Source: Coriobacteriales bacterium | Lineage (GTDB): Bacteria; Actinomycetota; Coriobacteriia; Coriobacteriales; UBA8131 | DNA: 18,623 bases | Direction: 5' to 3' | Assembly: GCA_031290695.1 (NCBI GenBank) | Contig: JAITNB010000061.1 | Location: 1 to 18,623, forward strand | Part shown: one piece after another, positions 1 through 7,666 of the stretch | Layout: the number at the start of each line of letters is the position of its first letter | Position numbering within the stretch: position 1 is the first letter of the stretch | Made by a program: the position numbers and the translations under genes | Notes under the pieces: model-generated | The model's input: only the letters and a program-made list of their open reading frames with translations | What the model was told of the DNA's origin: nothing | The model's database searches: none

Positions 1-26
1 GTTATTCTGCAAACCGCAGCATCGAG

Positions 27-59
27 GGCCACCTCATAACCTCTTAATAATGAGGGGCC
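27..59. terminator. Hairpin downstream of the Crp/Fnr regulator
   Basis: An imperfect inverted repeat pairs GGCC+CCTCAT with ATGAGG+(T)+GGCC around a 12-nt loop. It starts 33 bases beyond the regulator's stop codon (minus strand). A second small hairpin lies between it and the gene: TTAGAG at 61-66 pairs with CTCTAA at 73-78. Neither has a convincing U-tract on the minus strand, so a terminator role is inferred from position and pairing only. Confidence 0.3.
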
Positions 60-91
60 TTTAGAGAGGATGCTCTAATCCGCAACTTTTA

Positions 92-850
92 CTAGTCCAG
101 GCACTCGAACTCCTCAAGACGGTCAGGGGCGAGGACGCGGATGGTGTGGCGGGTGCGTTCGATGATGCCTTCGGTTTCGAGGGTGTTGAGAAGGCGGCTG
201 CAGGTGGTCACATGGATAAAGAGCATCTCGGCCAGTTGCTGGATGGTGATGTTTGACTCGATGGTATAGACGCCCTCGGCATCGGGTGTATGCACGGCGC
301 AGAGTTTGCGTAGCCAGATGATGATGCGCTCCATCGACGAGGGTACACTGCCATTCGAGATGCGGTGGCCCATCTGCCCAAACGCCATATGGCAGACCAT
401 GATGAACTCATAGTAGATAGCGGGATCCTCCTGCATAATCTCATAGAGCTGCTTTTGCGTAAAGCCAAAGACGATGGTGTCCCTGGTGGCAACATAGTGC
501 ATCTTATACTGCCCCAACGACGCAATGCCGCCGTATTCGGCTGAGAAGGCATTACCCTCGTTACGGTAGAACAGCGTGGCGGGCTCCCCGTTTATCTTCG
601 TGAACGAGCAGCGCAGCTGGCCCTTCTCCACATAATAGTAATAGAGGTCGTCGGGGTCGTTTGCCACGCTGATGATGTATTCGTCCTTGAAGAGTTTGCG
701 CTTCTTGGCACGATCGATGTAACGGGCGATACCAAGGCGCTGGTAGGGCATCGTGGGAATCAGTATCGCCGTGAAATCCTCGACCGTAAGCGTGTGCGTC
801 TGCGCCATTGGACTGTCCTTTTCCTCTGTGCTCCCCTTGTTTACTTGCAT
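92..850 (-). CDS. Crp/Fnr-family transcriptional regulator
   Basis: A 252-aa protein with the Crp/Fnr layout: an N-terminal cyclic-nucleotide-type beta-roll (about residues 25-150, including a stretch with DPDDLYYYYVEKGQLRC) and a C-terminal winged helix-turn-helix. The HTH lies around ITIQQLAEMLFIHVTTCSRL and is followed by GIIERTRHTIRVL. No N-terminal cysteine cluster like that of Fnr is visible, so an Fnr-type oxygen-sensing Fe-S cluster is not supported; the ligand is unknown. The start at 850 is chosen because GGAGGGG lies just upstream; an internal ATG at 808 is a weaker alternative. The gene is divergent from the molybdopterin oxidoreductase operon (287 bp between start codons). It is therefore the likely local regulator of that operon, which is inference from position. 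Confidence 0.9.
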   Translation of the reverse strand: MQVNKGSTEEKDSPMAQTHTLTVEDFTAILIPTMPYQRLGIARYIDRAKKRKLFKDEYIISVANDPDDLYYYYVEKGQLRCSFTKINGEPATLFYRNEGNAFSAEYGGIASLGQYKMHYVATRDTIVFGFTQKQLYEIMQEDPAIYYEFIMVCHMAFGQMGHRISNGSVPSSMERIIIWLRKLCAVHTPDAEGVYTIESNITIQQLAEMLFIHVTTCSRLLNTLETEGIIERTRHTIRVLAPDRLEEFECLD

Positions 851-905
851 TGTACCCCTCCAAGCAGCTTAAAACCTCGTCATCCCCCGCCCCTCTGTGC
901 TCTTT

Positions 906-926
906 TTGTGCATAATCCACGCAAAA
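906..926. promoter_or_regulatory. Candidate Crp/Fnr-type operator
   Basis: A 21-bp interrupted palindrome, TTnTGCnT-N5-AnGCAnAA, lies in the divergent intergenic region, 56 bp upstream of the regulator's start. Its size and symmetry suit a Crp/Fnr dimer, although it matches neither the classical Crp nor the Fnr consensus. It was found by eye, and such patterns occur by chance. Confidence 0.25.
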
Positions 927-984
927 ACCACGCATACGCCTGGTATTGAACCCAGCAACGGCATGGTTTTGTGATTGCAGGCAC

Positions 985-1003
985 CAACCGTCAAGACCCG
1001 TTG
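985..1003. promoter_or_regulatory. Second imperfect palindrome in the divergent region
   Basis: CAACCG and CCGTTG are separated by a 7-bp spacer; the half-sites pair as CAACnG/CnGTTG. The repeat lies about 134 bp upstream of the Fe-S subunit's start. It could be an operator for the divergent regulator or another factor. The rest of the 851-1136 gap holds no recognisable gene, and I cannot assign a convincing -35/-10 pair in it. Confidence 0.2.
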
Positions 1004-1136
1004 ATGCATTTCTTCTTTTCAGCCAAAGAAAACAACGCCCCTCTACCATGCTTCTAACAAACCGCCCGCCAACGGCGTATGGTAGACGACAAACGGTATG
1101 AAAGTAACGAGATCGAAACAGAGAGAAGGGATTCAT

Positions 1137-1955
1137 ATGCCAAGAAAAGGAATGATCATCGACCTGGCGCGTTGTGCTGGCTGTGGCAGTTGCGTGGTTG
1201 CCTGTCAGATGCAGAACAACACGCGGCCCGGCATTGCCTGGGTAAACCTCGACCGCTGCGAGTGGGGCGAGTACCCCCAGGCCGGCCGTGCGTACCTGCC
1301 GCATGCCTGTATGCAGTGCGACGAGCCGCCCTGCGTGGCCGTATGTCCCACCGGCGCCAGCTACACCACCGATGAAGGCGTGACCCTGGTCAACTACGAG
1401 GACTGCATCAACTGCGGCCAATGCGTGATTGCCTGTCCCTACGGCGCGCGCCACAGCAACAAGGGCGGCGACTTCTTCTTCGATTCCAGCGAGCCCTCCC
1501 CCTATGAGGCCGAGGGCGTCCAACGTGAGGACGTTATGGAGAAGTGCATCTTCTGCAACGACCTCGTCGCCGCAGGAGGCCAGCCCGCCTGTGTGGCCAA
1601 CTGTCCTGGCAAGGCACGCGTCTTTGGCGACATCGACGACCCCGAAAGCGACATCTCCAAGAAGATCGCCGCCGGTGGCAAGAAGGTTGGCGCAACCGGT
1701 TTCTATTACACCGCGACCGCCGGCATGCCTGGTGACATGATCGCCTCCAAAGTCATGGTTGGTGCTGCCCCGGCAGCCACCCCCGAGGATGACGAGAAGA
1801 AGCCCACTGCCGCCGAGCCGGGTATCAGCCCCGTGGCCATAGGCGCCGGCGTGGTGGTCGTCGCCGCCGGTGTGGGCATAGGCGTCGCCGCCAAGAAGAA
1901 CTCCGACAAGAAAAAGGCCGCGCAGGGCGTGGATAAGGACGGGGGGCAAAAATGA
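1137..1955 (+). CDS. Four-cluster ferredoxin subunit of a molybdopterin oxidoreductase, C-terminal membrane anchor
   Basis: A 272-aa electron-transfer subunit of the DmsB/FdnH kind. Four cysteine groups are visible: CAGCGSCVVAC (Cys13-23), CMQCDEPPCVAVCP, CINCGQCVIACP, and a final C-x2-C-x11-C-x3-C set, predicting four [4Fe-4S] clusters. The last ~40 residues hold a hydrophobic helix (about 232-252, PVAIGAGVVVVAAGVGIGVA) and then a lysine-rich tail (KKNSDKKK). By the positive-inside rule this puts the clusters outside and the tail in the cytoplasm, as in formate dehydrogenase FdnH. The protein has no Tat signal, so it is probably co-exported with the catalytic subunit. The start at 1137 has GAAGGG six bases upstream; an in-frame ATG at 1098 lacks this. 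The stop overlaps an upstream ATG of the next gene (1952) in an ATGA. No NrfD/DmsC-type multi-pass membrane subunit is encoded nearby. Confidence 0.9.
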   Translation: MPRKGMIIDLARCAGCGSCVVACQMQNNTRPGIAWVNLDRCEWGEYPQAGRAYLPHACMQCDEPPCVAVCPTGASYTTDEGVTLVNYEDCINCGQCVIACPYGARHSNKGGDFFFDSSEPSPYEAEGVQREDVMEKCIFCNDLVAAGGQPACVANCPGKARVFGDIDDPESDISKKIAAGGKKVGATGFYYTATAGMPGDMIASKVMVGAAPAATPEDDEKKPTAAEPGISPVAIGAGVVVVAAGVGIGVAAKKNSDKKKAAQGVDKDGGQK

Positions 1956-2014
1956 GGACCAGCAGCAGCAAGACCGTCGCCGCCAACCGTAACGCCCGCT
2001 TCGAGGAGGACCCC

Positions 2015-4282
2015 ATGAACAGCACCGATCCCCAAGCCCCGCGCACCTGTGCCACTCCCCTTTCCCGCCGCTCCTTTGTGGCCGGTGCCGCGGTAGCGGG
2101 TGCCGCCCTCAGCGTTGGCGCGAGCGCCGGCGGCTTTGACTTCTTTCACCCTGCCGAGGCCTTCGCCAGTGAGGACTCCCCCGTCGAGATCAAGTACACC
2201 TATTGTGATATGTGCAACCACGTACCCAAATGCGGCATCGCCGCCCATGTTAGAGAGGGCAAGATCGTGCGCATCGAGTCGCGTGCGAAGTATCCCGCGA
2301 CCCCGCTGTGCGCCAAGGGCATCTCGTCGTTGCAGGAGCTCTACGACCCGCATCGCGTGCTGCATCCCATGAAGCGCACCAACGCCAAAGGCACGGGCTC
2401 GCCCGAATGGGAGGACATCAGCTGGGACGAGGCCTATGCGACCATCGCCCAGAAGCTCAACAGCATAAAGGCCCAACACGGCCCCGACGCGGTGCTTTTC
2501 TACTGTGGCGACCCCAAGGAGCCCCGTGGTGCCATGCAGCGTCTCGCGACGGTCTTTGGCTCCACCAGCTACGGCACCGAGAGCTCTGTGTGTGCGGCTG
2601 CCAGCTGGATGTGCGCGCAGATGGTCTTTGGCCAGAACAGCATGGGGCAGGACCCCGGCGAGGCGACCAAGAGCGCCCTTATCTGGTCACTCAACCCCGC
2701 CTGGTCACAGCCCAACCGCTTCAACGGCCTCATGAGCGCCAAGGAGCGCGGCGTAAAGTTTGTCGTCGTCGATCCCCGCATCACGCCCACGGTATCCGGC
2801 CTGGCAGATATACACCTGCAACTGCGTCCTGGCTCCGACGGGGCCCTGGTCGCAGGCTTTATCAACCAGCTCATCGTACAAGGCCTCTACGACAAGGAGT
2901 TTGTCAAGGATTGGACCGTGGGCTTTGAGGAGCTCAAGGCGTATGTAGCCGAGTACACGCCCGAGAAGGTCGAGGAGATCACCTGGGTACCGGCCGATAA
3001 GCTCATCGAGGCGGCCACGCTCATCGGCACCACCGCACCCAGCACCCTCGTGACCAGTTCAAAGGGTGCCTGCCACACCACCAACGTGGGCAACTTCCAA
3101 CGTGCCGTGTTTATGATTCCGGCGCTGTTGGGGAGCCTTGACGTTACCGGCGGCCTCGCACTTGGCCCAGGCCTGCCCTTTGACTATGCGGCGTCAACCC
3201 CTGGCTTCCAGCTTGAGACGCTGTACAACGAGCAGGGCTATCAGAGCCGCCGCCTCGACAAGGATGACTTCCCGGTGTGGGCGAAGTACTACAAGATGAT
3301 GCAGACCGTGCTTCTCCCCGAGTATGTGGCCGAGGGCAAGATACGTGCCGGCGTGCTGTTGGGTGCCAACGCGATGATGTGGCCTGATACCCCCAAATAC
3401 CAGGAGGCCATCAAGAACCTCGAGTTCTCGGTCGCCATCGACTACTATATGCGGCCTTGGACCCATGACTTCGTTGACATGCTGCTGCCTGCCGCAATGT
3501 GCTACGAGCGCATGGCCCCCTTTGCGATCTTTGGCCGCAAGATATTCCTGCGTGAGCCCGTAATCGAACCGCTGGGCGAGGCGCGCGAGGACTGGCAAAT
3601 CATCTTCGAGATAGGCACGGCACTGGGTTTTGGGGAGCAGTGCTTCAACGGCAGCGTCGAGGCCGCCCTTGAGGAGATGCTCAAGACCACCGGCCTTGAG
3701 GTCACGATGGCCGACCTGCGCGCGAACCCCGAGGGCTTCGAGGTTCCCGGCCCAGCGCCCGAGGAGAAAAAGTATGCCAGCGGCAAGCTGCGCAAGGACG
3801 GCGCTCCCGGCTTTGGTACCGCGTCGGGCAAGGTCGAGTTTAGCTCGACTGTGCTCAAGGACCTGGGCTTCGAGGGGCTGCCTGTCTATGAGGAGCCCGT
3901 ACACAGCCCCGTTACCGCCTCGGGCGACGATGTAAACTACCCGCTGGTGCTCAACACCGGTTCCCGCGTGCCATACTATACTCATAGCAAGTTGCGCGAC
4001 CTGCCCTGGCTCAACCAGTTCATGCCCAACCCCGTGGTACGCATGAGCCCCCAAGATGCCGCCGCACGTGGCCTCACCGAGGGCGAGCCCGTGCGCGTGT
4101 TTAACCAGCAGGGTTCCATCGAGATGGAGCTTGAGGTCACCAACATGGTGCTCCCTGGCGTGGTTGACATCTTCCACGGCTGGCACCAGGCCGACGTCAA
4201 CCTCCTCACCACCCGCGACTTCGACCCCATCACCGGCTTCCCGCCCTTCTCCTCCGGCCTCTGCCAGGTCGAGAAGCGCTAG
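2015..4282 (+). CDS. Tat-exported molybdopterin oxidoreductase catalytic subunit (DMSO reductase superfamily)
   Basis: A 755-aa catalytic subunit. The N-terminus carries a Tat signal, S17-R18-R19-S20-F21-V22, a hydrophobic stretch and a likely cleavage after AFA (residue 51). The [4Fe-4S] motif follows: C64-x2-C67-x5-C73 and C99-A-K-G. The Mo-coordinating region reads TESSVCAAASWMC, so Cys193 is the best ligand candidate, as in Cys-ligated members of the superfamily. The C-terminus has the molybdopterin-dinucleotide-binding beta-barrel (VLNTGSRVPYYTHS through GWHQADVNLLT). The start at 2015 is preferred over the overlapping ATG at 1952 because GAGGAGG lies just upstream and the Tat motif then sits near the N-terminus. 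The substrate cannot be read from sequence. The C-x2-C-x5-C spacing and the CDMCNH..KCGI signature recall the broad group that includes pyrogallol transhydroxylase and acetylene hydratase, but most relatives in Eggerthellales are uncharacterised. It probably pairs with the anchored ferredoxin subunit upstream. Confidence 0.93.
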   Translation: MNSTDPQAPRTCATPLSRRSFVAGAAVAGAALSVGASAGGFDFFHPAEAFASEDSPVEIKYTYCDMCNHVPKCGIAAHVREGKIVRIESRAKYPATPLCAKGISSLQELYDPHRVLHPMKRTNAKGTGSPEWEDISWDEAYATIAQKLNSIKAQHGPDAVLFYCGDPKEPRGAMQRLATVFGSTSYGTESSVCAAASWMCAQMVFGQNSMGQDPGEATKSALIWSLNPAWSQPNRFNGLMSAKERGVKFVVVDPRITPTVSGLADIHLQLRPGSDGALVAGFINQLIVQGLYDKEFVKDWTVGFEELKAYVAEYTPEKVEEITWVPADKLIEAATLIGTTAPSTLVTSSKGACHTTNVGNFQRAVFMIPALLGSLDVTGGLALGPGLPFDYAASTPGFQLETLYNEQGYQSRRLDKDDFPVWAKYYKMMQTVLLPEYVAEGKIRAGVLLGANAMMWPDTPKYQEAIKNLEFSVAIDYYMRPWTHDFVDMLLPAAMCYERMAPFAIFGRKIFLREPVIEPLGEAREDWQIIFEIGTALGFGEQCFNGSVEAALEEMLKTTGLEVTMADLRANPEGFEVPGPAPEEKKYASGKLRKDGAPGFGTASGKVEFSSTVLKDLGFEGLPVYEEPVHSPVTASGDDVNYPLVLNTGSRVPYYTHSKLRDLPWLNQFMPNPVVRMSPQDAAARGLTEGEPVRVFNQQGSIEMELEVTNMVLPGVVDIFHGWHQADVNLLTTRDFDPITGFPPFSSGLCQVEKR

Positions 4283-4307
4283 AAGTACCGGTCACGGATA
4301 ACCACGC

Positions 4308-4355
4308 AACAGGGCAAGGGCCGGAAGTCTCCCACTTCCCGGCCCTTGCCCTGTT
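4308..4355. terminator. Long bidirectional hairpin between convergent genes
   Basis: A ~21-bp stem with a single-base bulge: the left arm starts AACAGGGCAAGGGCCGG and the right arm ends CCGGCCCTTGCCCTGTT, around a 5-nt loop (CTCCC). It lies 25 bp after the molybdoenzyme's stop and 34 bp from the stop of the convergent ATPase gene. There is no U-tract on either strand, so it may be a non-canonical terminator or a 3'-end stabiliser. The pairing is seen directly; the function is inferred. Confidence 0.7.
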
Positions 4356-4389
4356 ACGTATGCGTTGTAAGGCGGCTTACAAGGGGGCA

Positions 4390-5643
4390 TTACACCCCTC
4401 CGAGCAGGAACTTCCAAATCGGCACCACTTCAATCCGCGCATCTCCCTGTTCGATTATGCGCTCGTCATCCAGGGTGATGATCAGGAGCCTTCGAGCCTC
4501 AAGCCTCTTGCCAACATCGAGTATCGCCCTTGTCTCCCGTACCTCTGTCTCATGATCCTCGATGCTGTAGCAGGCCTGGATTGCCAACTCGTCGCTAGGG
4601 ATATAGAAATCAACCTCCAGGTTCCTTTTGGCAAAGAAGTACTCCTTGCCCCGTCTCCGCAGCTCAACGGCAACCATGTTCTCCAAGAGCCGGGTTTGGG
4701 GATTCATGAGAAAAAGACCGAGTATGCCGTTGTCGACGAAATAGTACTTCTTATGCGTCTCCCTCTCACTGAACTTTGCCCAGTAATTCGATACCCCAAA
4801 AACAAGGTAGGACTCATCAAGGTATGAGATATACTCGGATATCGTCGACACCCCGATTGCCGTTCCCGTTGACTGGATGCTATTCTTAACCCTGTTAAGC
4901 GAGATCGCGCTTTGCACGCTTTCGGCCAGTTTCTTGATAAGGAGCCTGAGGGCAAGACTGTTCCTAACCTTATAGCGCGCCATAAGGTCGCCATAGAATA
5001 TCTTTTGATAGAGGTTCTCCAACCAGGAGCGCTTTTCTTTAAATACCTGTATCTCAGGGAAGCCGCCAAACCTGAAGTACTCGTCGAATGCCCTGCGTAT
5101 ATCATGTCGTTGCGGCCCATATTCCCAATTCCCTTCAACAATGACGTCGCGGGCCTGGAGGAACTCTCTGAATGAGAATGGCAGGATTTCCTTGATCAGG
5201 AACCTTCCACCAAGGGTACTGGCAACCTCGCGGCTGAGCATGGTGGCGTTGCTGCCTGTCACAAATACCCGATGCTTGGAGTCTGCCAGCCGCCGCACAA
5301 ACGTATCCCACCCTTCGATGATCTGTATCTCGTCAAAGAAGCAGAGGGGCTTTTGCCCAAAGAGCTCCTGATGGGCATCGATCACAAGGTGCAGGTCATT
5401 CGTTGTTAGCCCCAGTAAGCGCTCATCCTCGAAGTTGATATAAAGGACCCTATCCATCGCCATACCGCACGCAAGGAACCCCTGTATCGCCTGGAACATG
5501 CAGTAGGTCTTGCCAGCGCGTCTGGGCCCTATAAAAACATAATTACCCTGATCCTCAAGGGAGATGTCACGCTCCATCACCTGCACCTGCCCAATAAACT
5601 CGTGATTCTCCAGAATTATCGTCTTGATACTATCCTTTTCCAT
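4390..5643 (-). CDS. AAA-family ATPase with C-terminal DUF4143-type domain
   Basis: A 417-aa protein of the widespread 'ATP-binding protein, AAA_14 plus DUF4143' family. Walker A is GPRRAGKT (residues 39-46). Walker B is CFFDEIQ, followed by a sensor-like VFVTGSNA. The C-terminal half fits the DUF4143 fold, related to restriction-endonuclease-like domains (FAKRNLEVDFYIP, with an E-x-D core). The cellular role of this family is not established. The start at 5643 is chosen because AAGGAG lies five bases upstream; a longer frame to 5700 has no such site. The gene stands alone, with no obvious partner, behind an AT-rich leader carrying two palindromes. Its codon use is less GC-biased than that of its neighbours, which fits accessory DNA. 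Confidence 0.85.
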   Translation of the reverse strand: MEKDSIKTIILENHEFIGQVQVMERDISLEDQGNYVFIGPRRAGKTYCMFQAIQGFLACGMAMDRVLYINFEDERLLGLTTNDLHLVIDAHQELFGQKPLCFFDEIQIIEGWDTFVRRLADSKHRVFVTGSNATMLSREVASTLGGRFLIKEILPFSFREFLQARDVIVEGNWEYGPQRHDIRRAFDEYFRFGGFPEIQVFKEKRSWLENLYQKIFYGDLMARYKVRNSLALRLLIKKLAESVQSAISLNRVKNSIQSTGTAIGVSTISEYISYLDESYLVFGVSNYWAKFSERETHKKYYFVDNGILGLFLMNPQTRLLENMVAVELRRRGKEYFFAKRNLEVDFYIPSDELAIQACYSIEDHETEVRETRAILDVGKRLEARRLLIITLDDERIIEQGDARIEVVPIWKFLLGGV

Positions 5644-5732
5644 GACTTCTCCTTCTGCCAGGCAACCCGACAACAGCCAACAATCAGTCTCAGGCATCAA
5701 GGTCGCGAACAGGTCGAGTTCTCAACAATATT

Positions 5733-5746
5733 TCCTATATATAGGA
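5733..5746. promoter_or_regulatory. Perfect 14-bp palindrome upstream of the ATPase gene
   Basis: TCCTATATATAGGA is exactly self-complementary and lies 90 bp upstream of the ATPase start, in a markedly AT-rich 91-bp stretch. It is a candidate operator overlapping the ATPase promoter, or an open-complex site. No regulator for it is known in the window. Confidence 0.35.
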
Positions 5747-5763
5747 TAATAACATATATTTTT

Positions 5764-5779
5764 ATCTTGTATATAAGAT
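5764..5779. promoter_or_regulatory. Second AT-rich palindrome, paired with the one at 5733
   Basis: ATCTTGTATATAAGAT is a near-perfect palindrome (one mismatched pair) whose centre is 32 bp from that of the 5733 palindrome, close to three helical turns. Both share a TATATA-like core. This geometry suits cooperative binding by one dimeric regulator. It lies just beyond the end of icd, so it could also affect the end of that transcript. Confidence 0.3.
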
Positions 5780-5791
5780 ATTTTAGACAGC

Positions 5792-6880
5792 TTACAGCCG
5801 TGCGATCACCGCATCGGCGTACGCGGCGGTGCCTACGCTGCCTGTGGTGGAGCCGGTAAGGGCGCGCTTGATGTCGTAGGTGACGCTGGTGCCCTCGGCG
5901 AGCACGGCGCGTAGGGCGTCCAGTATGCTCTGGGCGGCGGGGCGCTCACCCAGATGCTGGAGCATGAGCACGGCTGAGAGCAGCTCGGCCGTGGGGTTGG
6001 CCTCGTCAAGCCCCGCGTGGGCCGGTGCCGAGCCATGCACCGGCTCAAACACGGCGCAGTCGTCGCCGATATTCGCCCCGGGAGCAATCCCCAACCCGCC
6101 CACCAGCCCCGCGCAGAGGTCGCTCACAATGTCGCCGTAGAGGTTGGGCAGCACCAGCACATCAAAGCTGTGGGGGTCCAGCACGAGCCCCATGCAGGTG
6201 GCATCGACGATACGGTCCTCAAACGCGATGCGCCCCTCATACTCTGCGGCCACCTTGCGCGCCTCGCGCAAAAAGAGCCCGTCCGAGTATTTGAGGATGT
6301 TGGCCTTGTGCACCGCAGTGACCTTCGCGCGCCCGTTGGCGAGCGCATACTCAAACGCCCAGCGCACGATGCGCCGTGAAGCGGTGACCGAGAGAGGCTT
6401 GATGGAGATGCCAGAGTCGCGCAGGATGGTGCCGGCGCCCTGCTCCTCACAGTATTCGATGAGTCCCAGCGCCCCGGCAGACCCTTCCTCAAACTCGACG
6501 CCGGCATAGAGGTCCTCGGTATTCTCCCTTACCAACACCAAGTCGACGTCCTCGTAGCGGGCACCGGTCCCTTTAAGCGAGAAGGCCGGGCGCAGGTTCG
6601 TATAAAGGTTGAGCTCCTTGCGCAACGCCACGTTCACGCTGCGAAACCCGCTGCCCACCGGCGTTGTGACCGGCCCCTTAATGGCGACTTTGTTGCGGCG
6701 AATCGACTCGATGGTCGTTTGCGGCAGCGGGGTACCGTGGGTATCCATGAGGTGTGCGCCGGCCTCGGCAACCTCCCAGGCGATGTCAACGCCGGTCGCG
6801 CTAACAACACGCCGCATCGCCGTGGTTATCTCGGGGCCAATGCCGTCACCGGGAATGAGGGTTACTAGGTGTTGCGCCAT
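5792..6880 (-). CDS. icd: Isocitrate dehydrogenase (isocitrate/isopropylmalate dehydrogenase family)
   Basis: A 362-aa decarboxylating beta-hydroxyacid dehydrogenase that would convert isocitrate to 2-oxoglutarate and CO2 with reduction of NAD(P)+. It starts LVTLIPGDGIGPEI, the family's N-terminal signature. The substrate-specificity loop reads SVNVALRKELNLYTNLRP; the Ser-x-Asn pair and following Arg are typical of isocitrate enzymes rather than isopropylmalate dehydrogenase. VRENTEDLYAG, NLYGDIVSDLCAGLVGG and VHGSAPAHAG are also present. The length matches short NAD-type bacterial and archaeal enzymes, and I infer NAD use from general similarity only. AAGGAG lies nine bases upstream of the ATG. 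The 168-bp gap before the Fic gene contains no gene I can see. In an anaerobe this enzyme would supply 2-oxoglutarate for glutamate synthesis. Confidence 0.88.
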   Translation of the reverse strand: MAQHLVTLIPGDGIGPEITTAMRRVVSATGVDIAWEVAEAGAHLMDTHGTPLPQTTIESIRRNKVAIKGPVTTPVGSGFRSVNVALRKELNLYTNLRPAFSLKGTGARYEDVDLVLVRENTEDLYAGVEFEEGSAGALGLIEYCEEQGAGTILRDSGISIKPLSVTASRRIVRWAFEYALANGRAKVTAVHKANILKYSDGLFLREARKVAAEYEGRIAFEDRIVDATCMGLVLDPHSFDVLVLPNLYGDIVSDLCAGLVGGLGIAPGANIGDDCAVFEPVHGSAPAHAGLDEANPTAELLSAVLMLQHLGERPAAQSILDALRAVLAEGTSVTYDIKRALTGSTTGSVGTAAYADAVIARL

Positions 6881-7048
6881 CGCACACAGCTCCTTAAGCT
6901 CGTGGTTGCGCCCAAGACATGGGGCAGGGATGTTGAAGTGATTATTCTACTATATAACCGTGCTGTGTTTGCGATCACGCACGTCAACCCGTCGCGCACG
7001 CTGTCAAACACAAAGGAACTGCCACTCTCTGTGCCGTATCAGCACGCA

Positions 7049-7666
7049 TCATGAGCGCGCAAAAGCGATGAGGTCAGCAACGTCACCGAGGGTTTGGTCT
7101 GCTTTTCTTAACGCCTCAATATAAGTTCTCCGCGCTGTATTGTCCTCGATGATACTGATGGAGCCCCAGGTAAAAACCGGGTATCCAAGTGCCCGTATCA
7201 ACTGGTCGGCCATCTGCCGTGCGTGACGTCCATTTCCATTCTTGAAGGGGTGGATACGAACCATATCCCAATGGAACCGCACGACTGACTCGTCAAGCTC
7301 AGTTTGACTGTTCTGGCTACCCTTGAATTGTTCTGCCGCATTGAGCAACAGGTTGAGCACGCGCTCCCGTATCTGTTCAGGGTACACTCCGATATTCGTC
7401 AGTCTGGTGCGATAGTGGCCTGCCCATGCCCACACATCGCTGTACATCGCCCTATGGACCTCTCTTACGACGTGTTCCTGCAAGAGGTATTCAACATCCA
7501 TGTATCGTTGTGGATGGTTGTTGAACAGTATCTTCGCTTTGAGGATATTCTCTGCTTCGATCAGATTCAAGTCACCACGCGTAGTCACATAGTTGGGAAT
7601 AAGACCTTCAATATCCTCATCGGTTAAAGGGGTGGCACCATAGGGTGTTGTGAATTGCTCAATCAT
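7049..7666 (-). CDS. Fic-domain protein (mobile mystery protein B type)
   Basis: A 205-aa Fic protein. The catalytic motif HPFKNGNGRHAR is intact, with the active-site His at residue 139, so AMP- or other nucleotide-transfer to a target protein is chemically plausible. The N-terminal part (PLTDEDIEGLIPNYVTTRGDLN) and the coupling to an HTH gene match the 'mobile mystery protein B' family found in plasmids and genomic islands. The canonical inhibitory motif [S/T]xxxE[G/N] was not found. The start at 7666 overlaps the last eight bases of the upstream HTH gene (ATGATTGA), which favours it over an ATG at 7711 inside that gene. The target and the toxicity are unknown. Confidence 0.88.
   Translation of the reverse strand: MIEQFTTPYGATPLTDEDIEGLIPNYVTTRGDLNLIEAENILKAKILFNNHPQRYMDVEYLLQEHVVREVHRAMYSDVWAWAGHYRTRLTNIGVYPEQIRERVLNLLLNAAEQFKGSQNSQTELDESVVRFHWDMVRIHPFKNGNGRHARQMADQLIRALGYPVFTWGSISIIEDNTARRTYIEALRKADQTLGDVADLIAFARS

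Noticed and set aside
561..1949. A 462-codon open frame on the minus strand spanning the divergent region and the ferredoxin gene
   Set aside because: It covers a promoter region and is antisense to a four-cluster ferredoxin; composition bias explains it.
3194..4186. A 330-codon minus-strand frame opposite the Moco subunit
   Set aside because: Shadow of the molybdopterin protein; no domain and no ribosome-binding site evidence.
2015..4282. Naming the Moco subunit as acetylene hydratase, transhydroxylase or DMSO reductase
   Set aside because: The cysteine motif alone does not fix the substrate, so only the superfamily is supported.
5792..6880. Annotation as 3-isopropylmalate dehydrogenase (leuB)
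   Set aside because: The specificity loop SVNVALRK fits isocitrate dehydrogenase, and there are no leucine-biosynthesis neighbours.
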